Counted from the stretch's first letter, positions 43,427 to 53,610 are shown. The stretch is 64,000 bases of DNA from Candidatus Atribacteria bacterium (GCA_003513845.1 DOTB01000015.1:6557-70556); one strand, 5' to 3'. Made by a program: numbers and translations. Notes: generated from the sequence alone by a model not told the origin.

Positions 43427-44908
43427 TTAATTATTTTTTAATTCTTTTATTTTCTCTATAGCTTCTCCTAAACGTTCAATAGTTTTCTTTTGGCCTAAAA
43501 CTACCATCAATTCAAACAAACTAGGTCCCACCTTTTTCCCACTCAGGGCAACGCGAGTAGGATGAATAATTTGACCACCTTTTATTTGTAAAGAAGAGGC
43601 AACTTCTCTTATTGCATTTTCAATATTTTCTTCATCCCAGGATTTGAGAGAAGAAAGCTTATCTTTTAAGGTTTGTAGAACTTTTGGAACTTCCTCTTTA
43701 TTTAATACACTTTGAAAAGCCTCTGGTTCAATATTCACTTTATCCTTAAAAAAATAATCTGCAAAATCAATAAACTGAGAAAAATTCTTGAACCTCCCCT
43801 GCATTAATCTTACAATTTCTTTCAGCCATTTAAGTTTATCAGGAGAAAGATCTTCTTTTTTAATATAATTAGCCTCCTCAAGAAAGGGAATCAGCTTTTC
43901 AGTTAATGAATCGATTGACATCCTCTTTAAATATTCGTTATTAAACCAATTCAATTTTTCCATACTGAAAACTGCGGCATGTTTAGAGATTTTATCCAAA
44001 GTAAATTCTTTAATTAACTCTTCTTCCGAGAAAATTTCCCTTTCATCTCCCGAAGACCAACCCAAATGAGCAATATAATTTACTACTGCTTCTGGAATAT
44101 AACCCATTTTTTTATATTCCATAACCGAGGTAGCCCCATGTCTTTTACTCAACCTGGTGTGGTCAGGTCCCATAATCATCGGAATATGAGCAAATTTTGG
44201 TATGTCGAATCCTAAAGCCTCATAAATTAATATCTGTTTAGGAGTATTAGAAATATGATCATCTCCCCGCATTACATGAGAGATTTTCATTAAAGCATCA
44301 TCTATAACCACTGCATAATTATAAGTAGGAATTCCATCTGATTTTATAATTACAAAGTCACTCAATAACTCACCTTCAAAAGCCACTTCTCCTCTTAGTA
44401 AATCATTAAATACTACCTTTTTAGAAGGAACTTTGAGTCTTATTACTGGTTTTCTACCTTCATCTTCATATTTCTTCTTATCTTCATCACTAAGATTCAA
44501 ACAATGTCTATCGTATTTTGGAAGTCTACCTTCTTTTGTTTGTTTTTCTCTGCTGGCAGCTAGCTCTTCTCTGGTACAATAACAGTAATATGCTTTCTTA
44601 TCTTTTAATAATTTCTCCGCAAATTCTTGATAAAGAGGTAATCTTTGCATCTGAAAATAAGGACCGTATTTTCCACCCTTTCCAGGACCTTCATCCCAGT
44701 CTAAACCTAACCATTTCATGCCTTCTAATATTACATTTACTGCTTCTTCAGTAGATCTTACCTGGTCAGTATCTTCAATGCGCAAAATAAAACTTCCCTT
44801 GTAGTGTCTGGCATAAAGCCAATTAAATAATGCTGTTCTCGCCCCGCCTATATGTAAATAACCAGTTGGACTGGGTGCAAATCTGAGTCGAATTTCCTTG
44901 TTTTTCAT
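43427..44908 (-). CDS. gltX: glutamyl-tRNA synthetase
   Basis: Class I synthetase for Glu, 493 residues, with HIGH as FAPSPTGYLHIGGARTALFN and KMSKS as RLSKRHGATSV, plus the Glu-binding TYNYAVVIDDALMKISHVMRGDDH. The C-terminal helical anticodon-binding domain is complete. Because a GlnRS gene is also present in the window, this enzyme may be discriminating, but this cannot be read from sequence. GGAGG lies 4-5 nt before the start. Confidence 0.96.
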   Translation of the reverse strand: MKNKEIRLRFAPSPTGYLHIGGARTALFNWLYARHYKGSFILRIEDTDQVRSTEEAVNVILEGMKWLGLDWDEGPGKGGKYGPYFQMQRLPLYQEFAEKLLKDKKAYYCYCTREELAASREKQTKEGRLPKYDRHCLNLSDEDKKKYEDEGRKPVIRLKVPSKKVVFNDLLRGEVAFEGELLSDFVIIKSDGIPTYNYAVVIDDALMKISHVMRGDDHISNTPKQILIYEALGFDIPKFAHIPMIMGPDHTRLSKRHGATSVMEYKKMGYIPEAVVNYIAHLGWSSGDEREIFSEEELIKEFTLDKISKHAAVFSMEKLNWFNNEYLKRMSIDSLTEKLIPFLEEANYIKKEDLSPDKLKWLKEIVRLMQGRFKNFSQFIDFADYFFKDKVNIEPEAFQSVLNKEEVPKVLQTLKDKLSSLKSWDEENIENAIREVASSLQIKGGQIIHPTRVALSGKKVGPSLFELMVVLGQKKTIERLGEAIEKIKELKNN

Positions 44909-44926
44909 TTTTCCTCCATCCTTAAT

Positions 44927-45016
44927 CAGTCGTTAGTATTTAGTCGTTAGTGAATAGTAGGGTTTGGACTTATTCGACCCGATTCTTATGCGGGCTCGAT
45001 AAATCTAGTCCCTACT
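44927..45016. repeat. heptad array plus REP-like hairpin pair upstream of gltX
   Basis: CAGTCGT, TAGTATT, TAGTCGT, TAGTGAA, TAGTAGG run straight into a REP-like pair (44957-45016): GTAGGGTTTGGACTTATTCG with a partner, then the inverse GGGCTCGATAAATCTAGTCC ending in CTAC. Confidence 0.7.
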
Positions 45017-45112
45017 TTCCATATACTAATATGTTGCCTACTAATGCTATACGCTTTTTCTAAGAAACAAGATTATTATAATATAAAAATTATGTTAACA
45101 CAATTAAAAATT

Positions 45113-46036
45113 TTATTTAACCAATTCTGACACCGGAACTATTTCTATCCCAGCTTTGATAAACTCGGGGACCATCCTTTTCAAAACATAAAAAGTATTT
45201 ATACGACTGTGACCAATGGCAATAGCTTCACCATATTTTAAGGCAATCTTTTCAGCTTCTAACATTTGTCCTTTGATATATTCTATAACATTCTCATTAT
45301 CTAGAAAGACCGACCTTACTGCTGTTTTAACCCCTATTTCCTGGGCAACTTCGTAGGCAATAGAATTCTTACTGGTCATACTATCTATAAAAAATAAATT
45401 ATATCTTCTAATTTCTTCCAGAATTATCTTCATTATTCTTCTATCTTCAGTAATTTTTGACCCCATATGATTATTTACACCAATAACATAGGGAAAATCA
45501 AATATGCTACCTCTAACAGCCTGCCTGATTTCTTCTTCAGACATATATGATTTAATTGCCCCTGGTCCAGGGTCAGCATCAGAATTATTAGGCTCCATCG
45601 GTAAATGTAACATAATTTCCTGATTATTTTTATTACCTTCTTCAGCGACATATTCAGAATTCTGGAGAAAAGGTAATATGGATAAGGCTATGGGAAAATC
45701 CAATTCTATTATTTTTTGGGCAACTTCTTTTTCATAGCCTAAATCGTCTATTATAAAGGCAATTTTAGGAACAAAATTCACTTCCTCTTTAGAGGACGCT
45801 AAGTCATCGATTATAGAATCCACATATTGCTCACTGTCATATATATAAATGGTTCCCTCAGACTCTTTTGTTTCTAATTTAATTTCATCATTATTCATCG
45901 AAATAGTATTTTGAGTACTATGAGTAATGCTTTCTTGCCTAAAAGACTTTGTCAAGAAATTAGACACTCCAAAACCTACTACTAAAATAATTAATAAAGT
46001 TATAATATTTATAGTTAATCGATGATTTTGTTTCAA
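45113..46036 (-). CDS. divergent polysaccharide deacetylase family protein (YibQ-like)
   Basis: This is a secreted, divergent polysaccharide deacetylase-fold protein of 307 residues with one N-terminal membrane helix (about 7-28). Conserved elements are PKIAFIIDDLGYEKEVAQKI, PIALSILPFLQNSEYVAEE, MLHLPMEP and NHMGSKIT, ending at FIDSMTSKNSIAYEVA and AIAIGHSRI. The start is TTG with AAAGGA upstream. Members often lie by EnvC and Ctp genes, as here, suggesting a peptidoglycan-remodelling role. Confidence 0.85.
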   Translation of the reverse strand: MKQNHRLTINIITLLIILVVGFGVSNFLTKSFRQESITHSTQNTISMNNDEIKLETKESEGTIYIYDSEQYVDSIIDDLASSKEEVNFVPKIAFIIDDLGYEKEVAQKIIELDFPIALSILPFLQNSEYVAEEGNKNNQEIMLHLPMEPNNSDADPGPGAIKSYMSEEEIRQAVRGSIFDFPYVIGVNNHMGSKITEDRRIMKIILEEIRRYNLFFIDSMTSKNSIAYEVAQEIGVKTAVRSVFLDNENVIEYIKGQMLEAEKIALKYGEAIAIGHSRINTFYVLKRMVPEFIKAGIEIVPVSELVK

Positions 46037-46099
46037 AGTAAAAATTCCTTTTAAGTTTTATTTAGATCGGCCAATCTGCTGATTAAAAAAGTATAATTT

Positions 46100-46357
46100 G
46101 TAGGGGTCGGATTTATCCGACCCGTGTTGTTTTTTAACTCCCTGACGGGTTCGATAAATTGAACCACGACCTCTGAATTTATAAACCTGTCACCTATCAC
46201 TTATTGCTCATCACTAATTACTAATTTTCAATTAACTAGCTAACCAATTATATCTGCTGTCTTTTCTTTTTCTTCACCAGATACGATTTACGAGATATGA
46301 AATATGTTTTACGCTTTTCGTTTTTCGCCATATACTATACACTCGATACTCGATACT
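46100..46357. repeat. REP-like pair and two heptad arrays between deacetylase and ctp genes
   Basis: 46100-46173 is a REP-like pair (GTAGGGGTCGGATTTATCCG..., inverse ending GACC). 46190-46255 has TCACCTA, TCACTTA, TTGCTCA, TCACTAA units. 46280-46357 has eleven in-register 7-mers such as GATACGA, TTTACGA and TCGATAC; its end provides the TAG stop of the protease gene. Confidence 0.7.
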
Positions 46358-47531
46358 AATTTAATTGCTCTTCTAATATTTCTATTGCTTTATTCAATTG
46401 TATATCTTCTTCACCTTCCTCAGCTGCTTCTACTAATATATCTGGTTCAATTCCGATATTGTTTATGGTTCTTTCATTTGGAGTATAATATTCAGAGGTA
46501 GTAATAACTACCCCCGAACCATCAGATAAGCTAAAGACTTGTTGAACTAATCCTTTACCAAATGTTTTTTGTCCTAATAATACTCCTCTTCCTGAATCCT
46601 GAATTGCCCCCGCTACAATTTCAGAGGCACTGGCACTTCCCCCATTAATTAGTACAATTAAAGGCCATTGAGGATATTTATTTCCTTTTGATTGTACAGA
46701 AATTTGAATTCCATTTCGGTCTTTAATATGAACAACTGGTCCTTCATTTATAAATTTACTGGCTACCTCGATTGCACTATCTAATAATCCTCCTGGATTA
46801 TTACGTAAGTCGAGGATAATCCCCTGGATGTTATCATCTTTTGTAAAGTTATCTAAAACCTCTTTTAGCTCTGGTTCAGTATTTACATTGAAAGTAGTAA
46901 TTCTTATGTAACCAATATTGTTGTCTCTCCCTAACACATCCTTTTTTACTGCTTTAACCTCGATAATATCCCTGATTATTGTAAACTTTAAAATTCCTTC
47001 TACACCTTCTCTTTCGATTCCCAAGATCACTTGAGTCCCTTTCTCCCCTCTTAAAACATTAACTGCTTCCTCTAATTCAATTCCCTCAGTAGATTTGCCA
47101 TTTATTTCTACTATTTTATCTCCAGCCTTTATCCCTGCCCTATAGGCTGGTGTGTCCTCAATGGGAGAGATTATGGTTAATTGATCATCTTTTATTGAAA
47201 TTATTATACCCAAGCCACCAAAATGTCCTAAAAACATATCTTCTTGTTCTCTCTTTAATGCCTGAGGGTCCATATATCGAGTATATGGGTCATCCAGAGC
47301 TTTAAGCATACCTTTAATAGCTCCCTGGATTATTTTGTCTAAGTCTATATCTTTCTCTACATATTCACTTCTTACCAGGTTTAAAGCTTCAATGAAAGGT
47401 TCTAAACTAATGAATAATGCTTCCTCATTATTATTACCATTCGCGCTTGTCTTATAAAACAGAAAACTTCCGACTATAGAAATTATTACTAAAATTATAA
47501 TTAAAGTAATTTTTGTTTTTTTCTTTACCAA
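46356..47531 (-). CDS. S41 family C-terminal processing peptidase (Ctp)
   Basis: This periplasmic serine protease trims proteins from their C-terminus. The 391-residue protein has an N-terminal membrane helix, a PDZ domain (about 85-170, GGLGIIISIKDDQLTIISPI...PAYRAGIKAGDKIVEINGKS) and the peptidase domain with catalytic Ser in NGGSASASEIVAGA and Lys in GQKTFGKGLVQ. Its stop codon is the first three bases of a heptad array. It lies 36 nt after envC. Confidence 0.94.
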   Translation of the reverse strand: MVKKKTKITLIIILVIISIVGSFLFYKTSANGNNNEEALFISLEPFIEALNLVRSEYVEKDIDLDKIIQGAIKGMLKALDDPYTRYMDPQALKREQEDMFLGHFGGLGIIISIKDDQLTIISPIEDTPAYRAGIKAGDKIVEINGKSTEGIELEEAVNVLRGEKGTQVILGIEREGVEGILKFTIIRDIIEVKAVKKDVLGRDNNIGYIRITTFNVNTEPELKEVLDNFTKDDNIQGIILDLRNNPGGLLDSAIEVASKFINEGPVVHIKDRNGIQISVQSKGNKYPQWPLIVLINGGSASASEIVAGAIQDSGRGVLLGQKTFGKGLVQQVFSLSDGSGVVITTSEYYTPNERTINNIGIEPDILVEAAEEGEEDIQLNKAIEILEEQLN

Positions 47532-47567
47532 ATTCAGTCACCACCAATTTCTTAAAAATATTTACAT

Positions 47568-48779
47568 CTATAACCAATTCATAGGATCTGTAGGTTTACC
47601 CTCTACTCTAACTTCAAAATGTAATCTGGGAGAAGAAACACCACCACTTTCGCCCACTTGACCTATAATCTGACCTTTATTGACTTTATCTCCGATTTCC
47701 ACCAAAATTTTAGAAAGATGAGCATATAGAGTAGTAGTCCTACCTCCGTGATCAATGATTATTATCTGCCCATACCCTTTTATGTTTCCAGTATATATTA
47801 CCTCCCCGGAACCGGCAGACCGAACCACCTCTCCCAAAGGGGCGCTAACATCTATCCCGGAATTAAAGGTGTAAGTATTAAAATCAAGATTCATCTGTCT
47901 TCCAAAATTAGAGATTAATTTACCCTGAACCGGCAAGGTAAAAATCCCCTTCTTGGGTGTTAGGGTAATCCCGGGGCTTTGTTTTTCTTTTTCTTTGAGA
48001 GTTTTTTCCTGTTCATGATATATTCTCTCAATTATATTCTTTATTTCCGAGGAAGACTGTTCCAACTCCTCTAAAGACTTTAAATAAGCATTTTTTTGAG
48101 AATTAATTTTTTTAATTATAGATTTTTTTGCCTTAATTGAAAATTCAATATTTTCTTTCTCTTTTTCCACTTCTTCCTTAAGCAATCTTAATATTTCTTC
48201 TCTATTTTCCAGGTCTATTTTTTTATCTTCTGTCCTTTTAATTTGTTGCAGAATATCACCTATAACCTTATTGTCCTGAGATAAAATATCTTTAAAATAT
48301 CTATAACGAGTAATAAATTCAGAAAAAGTTTCACTACTTAATAGAATTGCTAGATATCCAGCTCGATTATGCTTATATGTTTCTCTTAATTTGACTTCTA
48401 AAATTTTGGTTTTCTCTTTTAGTTTTTCCTTTGCCAAAATAAATTCATCTTCTATTTTATTTAGCTCTTTTAAAGTAAGCTCTATATCTTTCTCAATAGT
48501 TTTTAGCTCTTTTTCTGTTTCCAGTAACAATTTTTCTATTTTATTAATGGCGTCTAAGTAACCACTTTCCTCTTTTTGTAAATTATTAATCTCATTTTTA
48601 ACCCTTTCAATCTGATCTTCTATCTGTTTCAATCTTTCTTGTTCCTGTTTTATCCTTTGATTATAATCTTCGTTATTGCCATAACTATATAGAACAACAA
48701 TTAGAATAATGAATAAAACTACTGATATTTTAGAAAATATTTTTGTAATCTTTTTAAAATTTAATACCTTACTACTCAC
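47568..48779 (-). CDS. envC: murein hydrolase activator EnvC family, M23 peptidase domain
   Basis: This 403-residue protein has one N-terminal membrane helix, about 220 residues of coiled coil, and a C-terminal LytM/M23 domain (GIDVSAPLGEVVRSAGSGEV, IIIDHGGRTTTLYAHLSKI, SPRLHFEVRVEG). The metal ligands are incomplete: the canonical HxxxD is replaced by GIDVS, while HxH appears only as LHFEV. As in E. coli EnvC, it may therefore activate amidases instead of cutting peptidoglycan itself. It overlaps ftsX by 8 nt, consistent with FtsEX-EnvC coupling. Confidence 0.9.
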   Translation of the reverse strand: MSSKVLNFKKITKIFSKISVVLFIILIVVLYSYGNNEDYNQRIKQEQERLKQIEDQIERVKNEINNLQKEESGYLDAINKIEKLLLETEKELKTIEKDIELTLKELNKIEDEFILAKEKLKEKTKILEVKLRETYKHNRAGYLAILLSSETFSEFITRYRYFKDILSQDNKVIGDILQQIKRTEDKKIDLENREEILRLLKEEVEKEKENIEFSIKAKKSIIKKINSQKNAYLKSLEELEQSSSEIKNIIERIYHEQEKTLKEKEKQSPGITLTPKKGIFTLPVQGKLISNFGRQMNLDFNTYTFNSGIDVSAPLGEVVRSAGSGEVIYTGNIKGYGQIIIIDHGGRTTTLYAHLSKILVEIGDKVNKGQIIGQVGESGGVSSPRLHFEVRVEGKPTDPMNWL

Positions 48780-49656
48780 TTATATATTTCCCCACTGAAA
48801 ACATGCTTCCTAAAAAACCCACTAAACTCCCTAACACTATAAGTGCTAAACCTATGACCAGTAACTCTTTTTTATCCCAAACTACTGGTAAAAAGGGGGT
48901 GATTTGATGTATTTTATCTATAACCACAAAATAAAATTTATACAAAATTAATATCGATAAAATAGCTGAGATAATACCCTGTAAAAAACCTTCAAGTATA
49001 AAAGGCCATTTAATAAACCAACGAGTGGCACCAACCAGGCTCATTATCTCTATTTCATCTCTTCTGGCATACACGGTAATTTTCATTATATTGGATATAA
49101 TTAAAATTGAAGCGAAGATTAACAGTATCAAAATTGAAATTCCTACTACTCTGAATATACTAGTAAAATTTAACAACCTCTCGACTATCCCTCGGCCATA
49201 TTCGACTTCCTCTACATTTTTATATTTTTCTACTTTATGTGCAATCTGCTCAATCATTTTAGGGTCATTTGCTTTTATTTCAAAAGAAGCTGGAAGTGGA
49301 TTTTCTTCAACGATACTAAAGATATCTTTTTGACCTCCCAAATCTTTTAATAGACGCTGGAAGGCTTCCTCTTTGGATACGAATTTTGCTTCTTTTACCC
49401 CCTCTATTGAAGTAAGACTATTCTTTAAATTATCCAACTCTGCAGTAGAAATGTCATCTTTTAAGTATACTATAATCTCTAATTGAGACTCTAAATTTTT
49501 TAGAAAAAGATTGAAGTTCAAGGAAATCAATAAAAATATTCCTATAATTATAAAAATAGTTGTAATGCTTATTACAGATGCTATACACATTAAAGTATTT
49601 CTTCTAAAACTAAGTAAAGCCTCCTTAAAATAAAATCCCATATTTTCAAATATCAT
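48772..49656 (-). CDS. ftsX: cell division protein FtsX
   Basis: This 294-residue membrane subunit of the FtsEX complex transmits ATP hydrolysis to periplasmic EnvC. A helix lies near 22-48, then a ~120-residue extracytoplasmic domain, then three helices (173-195, about 222-242, about 265-285). Typical FtsX motifs include YARRDEIEIMSLVGATRWFIKWPFILEG. It lies 2 nt downstream of ftsE. Confidence 0.94.
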   Translation of the reverse strand: MIFENMGFYFKEALLSFRRNTLMCIASVISITTIFIIIGIFLLISLNFNLFLKNLESQLEIIVYLKDDISTAELDNLKNSLTSIEGVKEAKFVSKEEAFQRLLKDLGGQKDIFSIVEENPLPASFEIKANDPKMIEQIAHKVEKYKNVEEVEYGRGIVERLLNFTSIFRVVGISILILLIFASILIISNIMKITVYARRDEIEIMSLVGATRWFIKWPFILEGFLQGIISAILSILILYKFYFVVIDKIHQITPFLPVVWDKKELLVIGLALIVLGSLVGFLGSMFSVGKYISE

Positions 49657-49657
49657 C

Positions 49658-50332
49658 TCAAAATTTCCCCTTTTGTATATCTTCTACTATTCTCCCTTGT
49701 TCCAATCTAATTATTCTTTTTCTAGCCTTATCTACCATAAGTTTATCGTGGGAAGCCATTATCACTGTAGTTCCTCTCATATTTATATGAAATAAAAGCT
49801 GCATAATTTCCCAGGAAGTGTCGGGGTCTAAATTACCAGTAGGTTCATCAGTGAGCAGTATCATCGGCTCATTGGCAATAGCTCGGGCAATACATAATTT
49901 TTGCTGTTCCCCTCCTGAAAGTAAATGAGGTTTCGTTCTTTTTTTATGTTCTAAACCTACTAAATTAAGTACTTTTTTAACTTGCTGCCTTATCTCCAAA
50001 TTAGTTGCCCCTATGGCATTTAAACCAAAAGAAACATTTTCATATACTGTTCTATTAAACAATAATTTAAAATCTTGGAAAACTATTCCTATATTACGTC
50101 TTAAATAAGGCACATACTTTGGTTTAAGTCGAGCTACATTTATGCCATCAACAATTACCTGACCTTTAGTAGGCACAATTCCTCGGTAAATCAATTTTAA
50201 AAAAGTACTTTTCCCTGCACCAGTAGGACCTACTAAAAAGACAAATTCACCTTTCTTTATGTGTATGTTAATATCCTTTAGGGCTATTATCCTATTGGGA
50301 TAGATTTTATGAACATGGAACATTCTGATCAT
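49658..50332 (-). CDS. ftsE: cell division ATP-binding protein FtsE
   Basis: This 224-residue ABC ATPase has Walker A GPTGAGKSTFLKL, signature LLSGGEQQKLCIARAI, and Walker B ILLTDEPTGNLDPDTS, plus KIYPNRIIALKDINIHIKKGEFVFLVG. It is highly typical. It starts the ftsE-ftsX-envC-ctp-deacetylase run and follows csaB by 21 nt. Confidence 0.96.
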   Translation of the reverse strand: MIRMFHVHKIYPNRIIALKDINIHIKKGEFVFLVGPTGAGKSTFLKLIYRGIVPTKGQVIVDGINVARLKPKYVPYLRRNIGIVFQDFKLLFNRTVYENVSFGLNAIGATNLEIRQQVKKVLNLVGLEHKKRTKPHLLSGGEQQKLCIARAIANEPMILLTDEPTGNLDPDTSWEIMQLLFHINMRGTTVIMASHDKLMVDKARKRIIRLEQGRIVEDIQKGKF

Positions 50333-50353
50333 GTTAAATAATAACCTCAGTAA

Positions 50354-51487
50354 TTAGATCTTTAAAATTTCAAAAACCATATCATTGTTTATTATAGCTT
50401 TTTTTTCTAAATCCTTTGCTTTTTTTGCTAATATTTTTTTTATTTTATCACTATTTTTCCAAACATATCCTACTTTTTTTCGAAATATTTTTAGAGAAAG
50501 GTCATCAAGCTCTAATAATAATTCAGTTAAATCCAAATCTTGTACAAAATTTTTCACTTTGGGGTCATAGTTAAGAGCAATAAAGGGAATATTAACCATA
50601 CTGGAAAATATGATAGAATGAAGTCTCATTCCAATCATCAAAGATAATTGGGATACAAAAAAAAGCAATTCTTCAGGTTCGAGCCTGGCCTTTAAGATAT
50701 TTGCCTGACTTTTATTTTTCATTAAAAATAATATTTCTTCACTAATATGTAAATCTTCATTAAATTTAAAAGGTAAAAAAATAATTTTTACTTTGTAGTT
50801 TTCTATTATATCATCAGCTAATCGCGAAACTATTCTCTTTAAATCTGTTCTATTGCCTTTATATTCTCTGATAGAAATTCCAACTAAAGGATAATTATTT
50901 GATTTTGTTAATTCCAAAATATCAGGAAAATTTTTTATGATATGGTCAATGTTCTTTTTCTTTAATAAAAAGCAAGGGTCAGAACTTACATATATTGCTG
51001 GCTTTAAAACCCCCATACTTTTTAATAATTCTTTTGAAGGATTATCTCTTACAGTAATTATATCAATTTTATTTAGAATCCACTTTGTCAAGAGTTTGTT
51101 AAGTTTTTTATTAATTGGCCCGATACCCTGGGCATAAATCATAACCGGCACTCTAAATAGTATTGCCCCTAATATCAATCCCAGATAATACAGAATGCTC
51201 CATCCCCTTCCAGTCGAATCCTGTAATAATCCTCCACCACCACTAATAAAAAGATTGGTGTCTCTAAAACAGTTTAAAATACTAATTAGATGCATTCGAT
51301 TTATAGCTTTCACCTGATAAGATTGGGAAGTTTGTAAAGGGTTCTGGGAAAGAACTACTATTTTTACTCGCGGTAATTTTTCTTTAAAGACTCTAACCAT
51401 AGATTTGAGAATAGCTTCGTCACCAGTATTATTAAAACCATAATAACCGGAAATCATTATCTTCACTATGGTTTTAGACTTTTTCAT
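50354..51487 (-). CDS. csaB: polysaccharide pyruvyl transferase CsaB
   Basis: CsaB adds pyruvyl groups to secondary cell wall polysaccharide that anchors SLH-domain S-layer proteins. The 377-residue protein has the N-terminal ISGYYGFNNTGDEAILKSMVRV, the GGGGLLQDSTGRGWSILYYLGLI region and the C-terminal GMRLHSIIFSSMVNIPFIALNYDPKVKNF. It starts 2 nt after the DUF5693-like gene stop. This suggests an S-layer or SLH-anchored outer envelope. Confidence 0.92.
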   Translation of the reverse strand: MKKSKTIVKIMISGYYGFNNTGDEAILKSMVRVFKEKLPRVKIVVLSQNPLQTSQSYQVKAINRMHLISILNCFRDTNLFISGGGGLLQDSTGRGWSILYYLGLILGAILFRVPVMIYAQGIGPINKKLNKLLTKWILNKIDIITVRDNPSKELLKSMGVLKPAIYVSSDPCFLLKKKNIDHIIKNFPDILELTKSNNYPLVGISIREYKGNRTDLKRIVSRLADDIIENYKVKIIFLPFKFNEDLHISEEILFLMKNKSQANILKARLEPEELLFFVSQLSLMIGMRLHSIIFSSMVNIPFIALNYDPKVKNFVQDLDLTELLLELDDLSLKIFRKKVGYVWKNSDKIKKILAKKAKDLEKKAIINNDMVFEILKI

Positions 51488-51489
51488 AA

Positions 51490-53493
51490 TTAATTCTTTT
51501 TCCTAAATATTTTTACCAGATAATAAAATATAATAATTATTATCAATCCCAGCATCAAGCCTAACCATACTCCGTTAAAAGTTCGTAGCATCGAAAATAA
51601 AAAGGGAGTATGAATATGGCAGAATGTATTAATTAAAGTAACTGGACCAACAGTCCCGATTATGATTATAGGGATTTTAAATTCCTTGACCTTTAAAAAA
51701 TTCATACTCATTGCCAGAAATAGAGCTGGATATCCAATTAAAAATTCTTTGTTTCGAGGTCGTGCAATCAAAGTTTTCTCCAAAAAGATTCTTATCTTCT
51801 CCTCAATACTTAAAACAGGAAGAAAAGAGAAATTGCCTGAACGAGAGATATAAATTACCAAAAATACCGCAAAGAATATCATTATAATTACGTGCTCAAT
51901 CAAAAGGGGTTTCTTTATATTTTCCAGAATCATTAATTTACCTCTATTCACTTTTAACCACATTATAGCCAGGACTAAAAGAAGAGGAATAATATAGGAT
52001 ATCTTTATTCCGCTGAATTGCTCTATGCCTAACATAAATTTACTATTGCTTAATAAAGCTGCTATTAACAGACCACCGGATAAGGTGATTAAAATTATCC
52101 TTAAAAACCCAATTAAAACTTCTTTTATCATCAGAATAAAATTGGAATTATTTTTAGAAATTTTGTCAATATTTTTCGAATTATCATTAGATATTTTCCC
52201 CAAAAAATATTTTTCATTACCAATAATAGCCAAAGTAGGAAATATTAGAGCGGTTAATAAGGCCATTATTTTTATTAAAAATATTTCTCGATTAAAAAAG
52301 AGAAGAAGAAAAGAAAATAAGATTCCCAAAAATAAAAGAGAATATTCTTGATACTTTTTTAAGTTAAAAACATCTTTCAACAGGATTATTCCCCCAGAAA
52401 TGACTCCCAGGATTAATAAAAGGATAAAAATTTTAGGTTTTTGGAAATACACAGGAGGGAGACTTGCTTTTCCAGTAGTAAAACCACCTGCATTTAAATC
52501 TTTTCTTACGGTCTCAATATAAGATAAATTCTCTTCTATAAGATCGGGGATGGTCTTCTTCATAAAAGGTTTAACATAAAAGATTCTAACATTTCTTTCT
52601 TTAGCCGACCTAATCCATCTGTCTATGGCTTTCTGTTTAGGAATAATCTCCATTTCTTCTTTGGTTATACTATGAACCCTGATTGCTAATTCGCTGGCTG
52701 ATTGAGCAACTACCTCAATCCCTTTCTGTCCAGCAAATTCTATAATTCCGAAGGGATATTCCTTTTTCTTTAAAAGTTCTGCAGTATAAATTAAATTTTC
52801 TTTTGAAGGATAACCTAAAACTTCTTCACCTTCAAAAATTATTCCTGAAATATTTCCAGCCTTGTCAATTTCTCTAAACTTAAAATCTATATTTTCATTA
52901 TTCATTTTAAGTAAATTTTTAGGGCGCAAAATGATCTGAAATCCCGAATTTCTTACTAATTCAATATCTTCTTTAGAAAATCCTAAACCTAAATCAGCAA
53001 GCTTTTCCTCGCTCCCCTTCACTTTTAAACCTGTATAAGGAAGAAAACCAAGGTCCCTTACTAAATCTTCACCCAATTGCCTTTGTAAATTTTCCTTTAT
53101 ACGAAGGTAATCATTTTTATTGTTGAATATAATATAAGATTCTCCCGTTGAAGGCTGAAATTTTTTAAATGGATCAATAGATTTTAAGAAGAAATTCAAT
53201 TTGTTGAACTCTTTATCAGAAAAATAAATTATCCTTCCAGATAAGTTTAGACTTTCCAGAGTATCTTCATGTATGGCTATAGAATTAATCCCGGAATCTT
53301 TTATTTTAGCCAGCAGTTCAATTTCATCATAGCCTTCCTGGTAACATAATTCTCGTAATTCATTTAGACTCATAACTAACTCTACTTGTGTAAAATCGCT
53401 TTCCAATTTAGAACGATGGTAAATTATAATCCCTGCGATCACTAAAGCCACAATAATAAAAATAATTAAAATTGGATAAGATTTTTTTGGCAT
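51490..53493 (-). CDS. DUF5693-like large membrane protein
   Basis: This 667-residue protein has an N-terminal helix (7-27), a ~320-residue extracytoplasmic domain with a barrel-like pattern (GINSIAIHEDTLESLNLSG, GLGFSKEDIELVRNSGFQIILRPKN, GIIEFAGQKGIEVVAQSA), and about eight to ten C-terminal membrane helices. I associate this architecture with DUF5693 proteins, which often neighbour csaB; that family assignment is from memory and not checked here. Its function is unknown; a role in export or modification of cell wall polymer is an inference. Confidence 0.75.
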   Translation of the reverse strand: MPKKSYPILIIFIIVALVIAGIIIYHRSKLESDFTQVELVMSLNELRELCYQEGYDEIELLAKIKDSGINSIAIHEDTLESLNLSGRIIYFSDKEFNKLNFFLKSIDPFKKFQPSTGESYIIFNNKNDYLRIKENLQRQLGEDLVRDLGFLPYTGLKVKGSEEKLADLGLGFSKEDIELVRNSGFQIILRPKNLLKMNNENIDFKFREIDKAGNISGIIFEGEEVLGYPSKENLIYTAELLKKKEYPFGIIEFAGQKGIEVVAQSASELAIRVHSITKEEMEIIPKQKAIDRWIRSAKERNVRIFYVKPFMKKTIPDLIEENLSYIETVRKDLNAGGFTTGKASLPPVYFQKPKIFILLLILGVISGGIILLKDVFNLKKYQEYSLLFLGILFSFLLLFFNREIFLIKIMALLTALIFPTLAIIGNEKYFLGKISNDNSKNIDKISKNNSNFILMIKEVLIGFLRIILITLSGGLLIAALLSNSKFMLGIEQFSGIKISYIIPLLLVLAIMWLKVNRGKLMILENIKKPLLIEHVIIMIFFAVFLVIYISRSGNFSFLPVLSIEEKIRIFLEKTLIARPRNKEFLIGYPALFLAMSMNFLKVKEFKIPIIIIGTVGPVTLINTFCHIHTPFLFSMLRTFNGVWLGLMLGLIIIIIFYYLVKIFRKKN

Positions 53494-53574
53494 TATAATA
53501 GCATTTCCTTTTCTTTAAAGAGTAAATTCTAATAAACTTAAGATATTTTAGCATATATATAACTAGAAGTAAAA

Positions 53575-53610
53575 AATCAATTGGTAAATTTTTAAATTTA
53601 CCAATTGATT
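53575..53610 (-). terminator. terminator of the methylmalonyl-CoA operon
   Basis: Perfect 17-bp arms AATCAATTGGTAAATTT/AAATTTACCAATTGATT around two bases, followed on the minus strand by six T. Confidence 0.85.
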
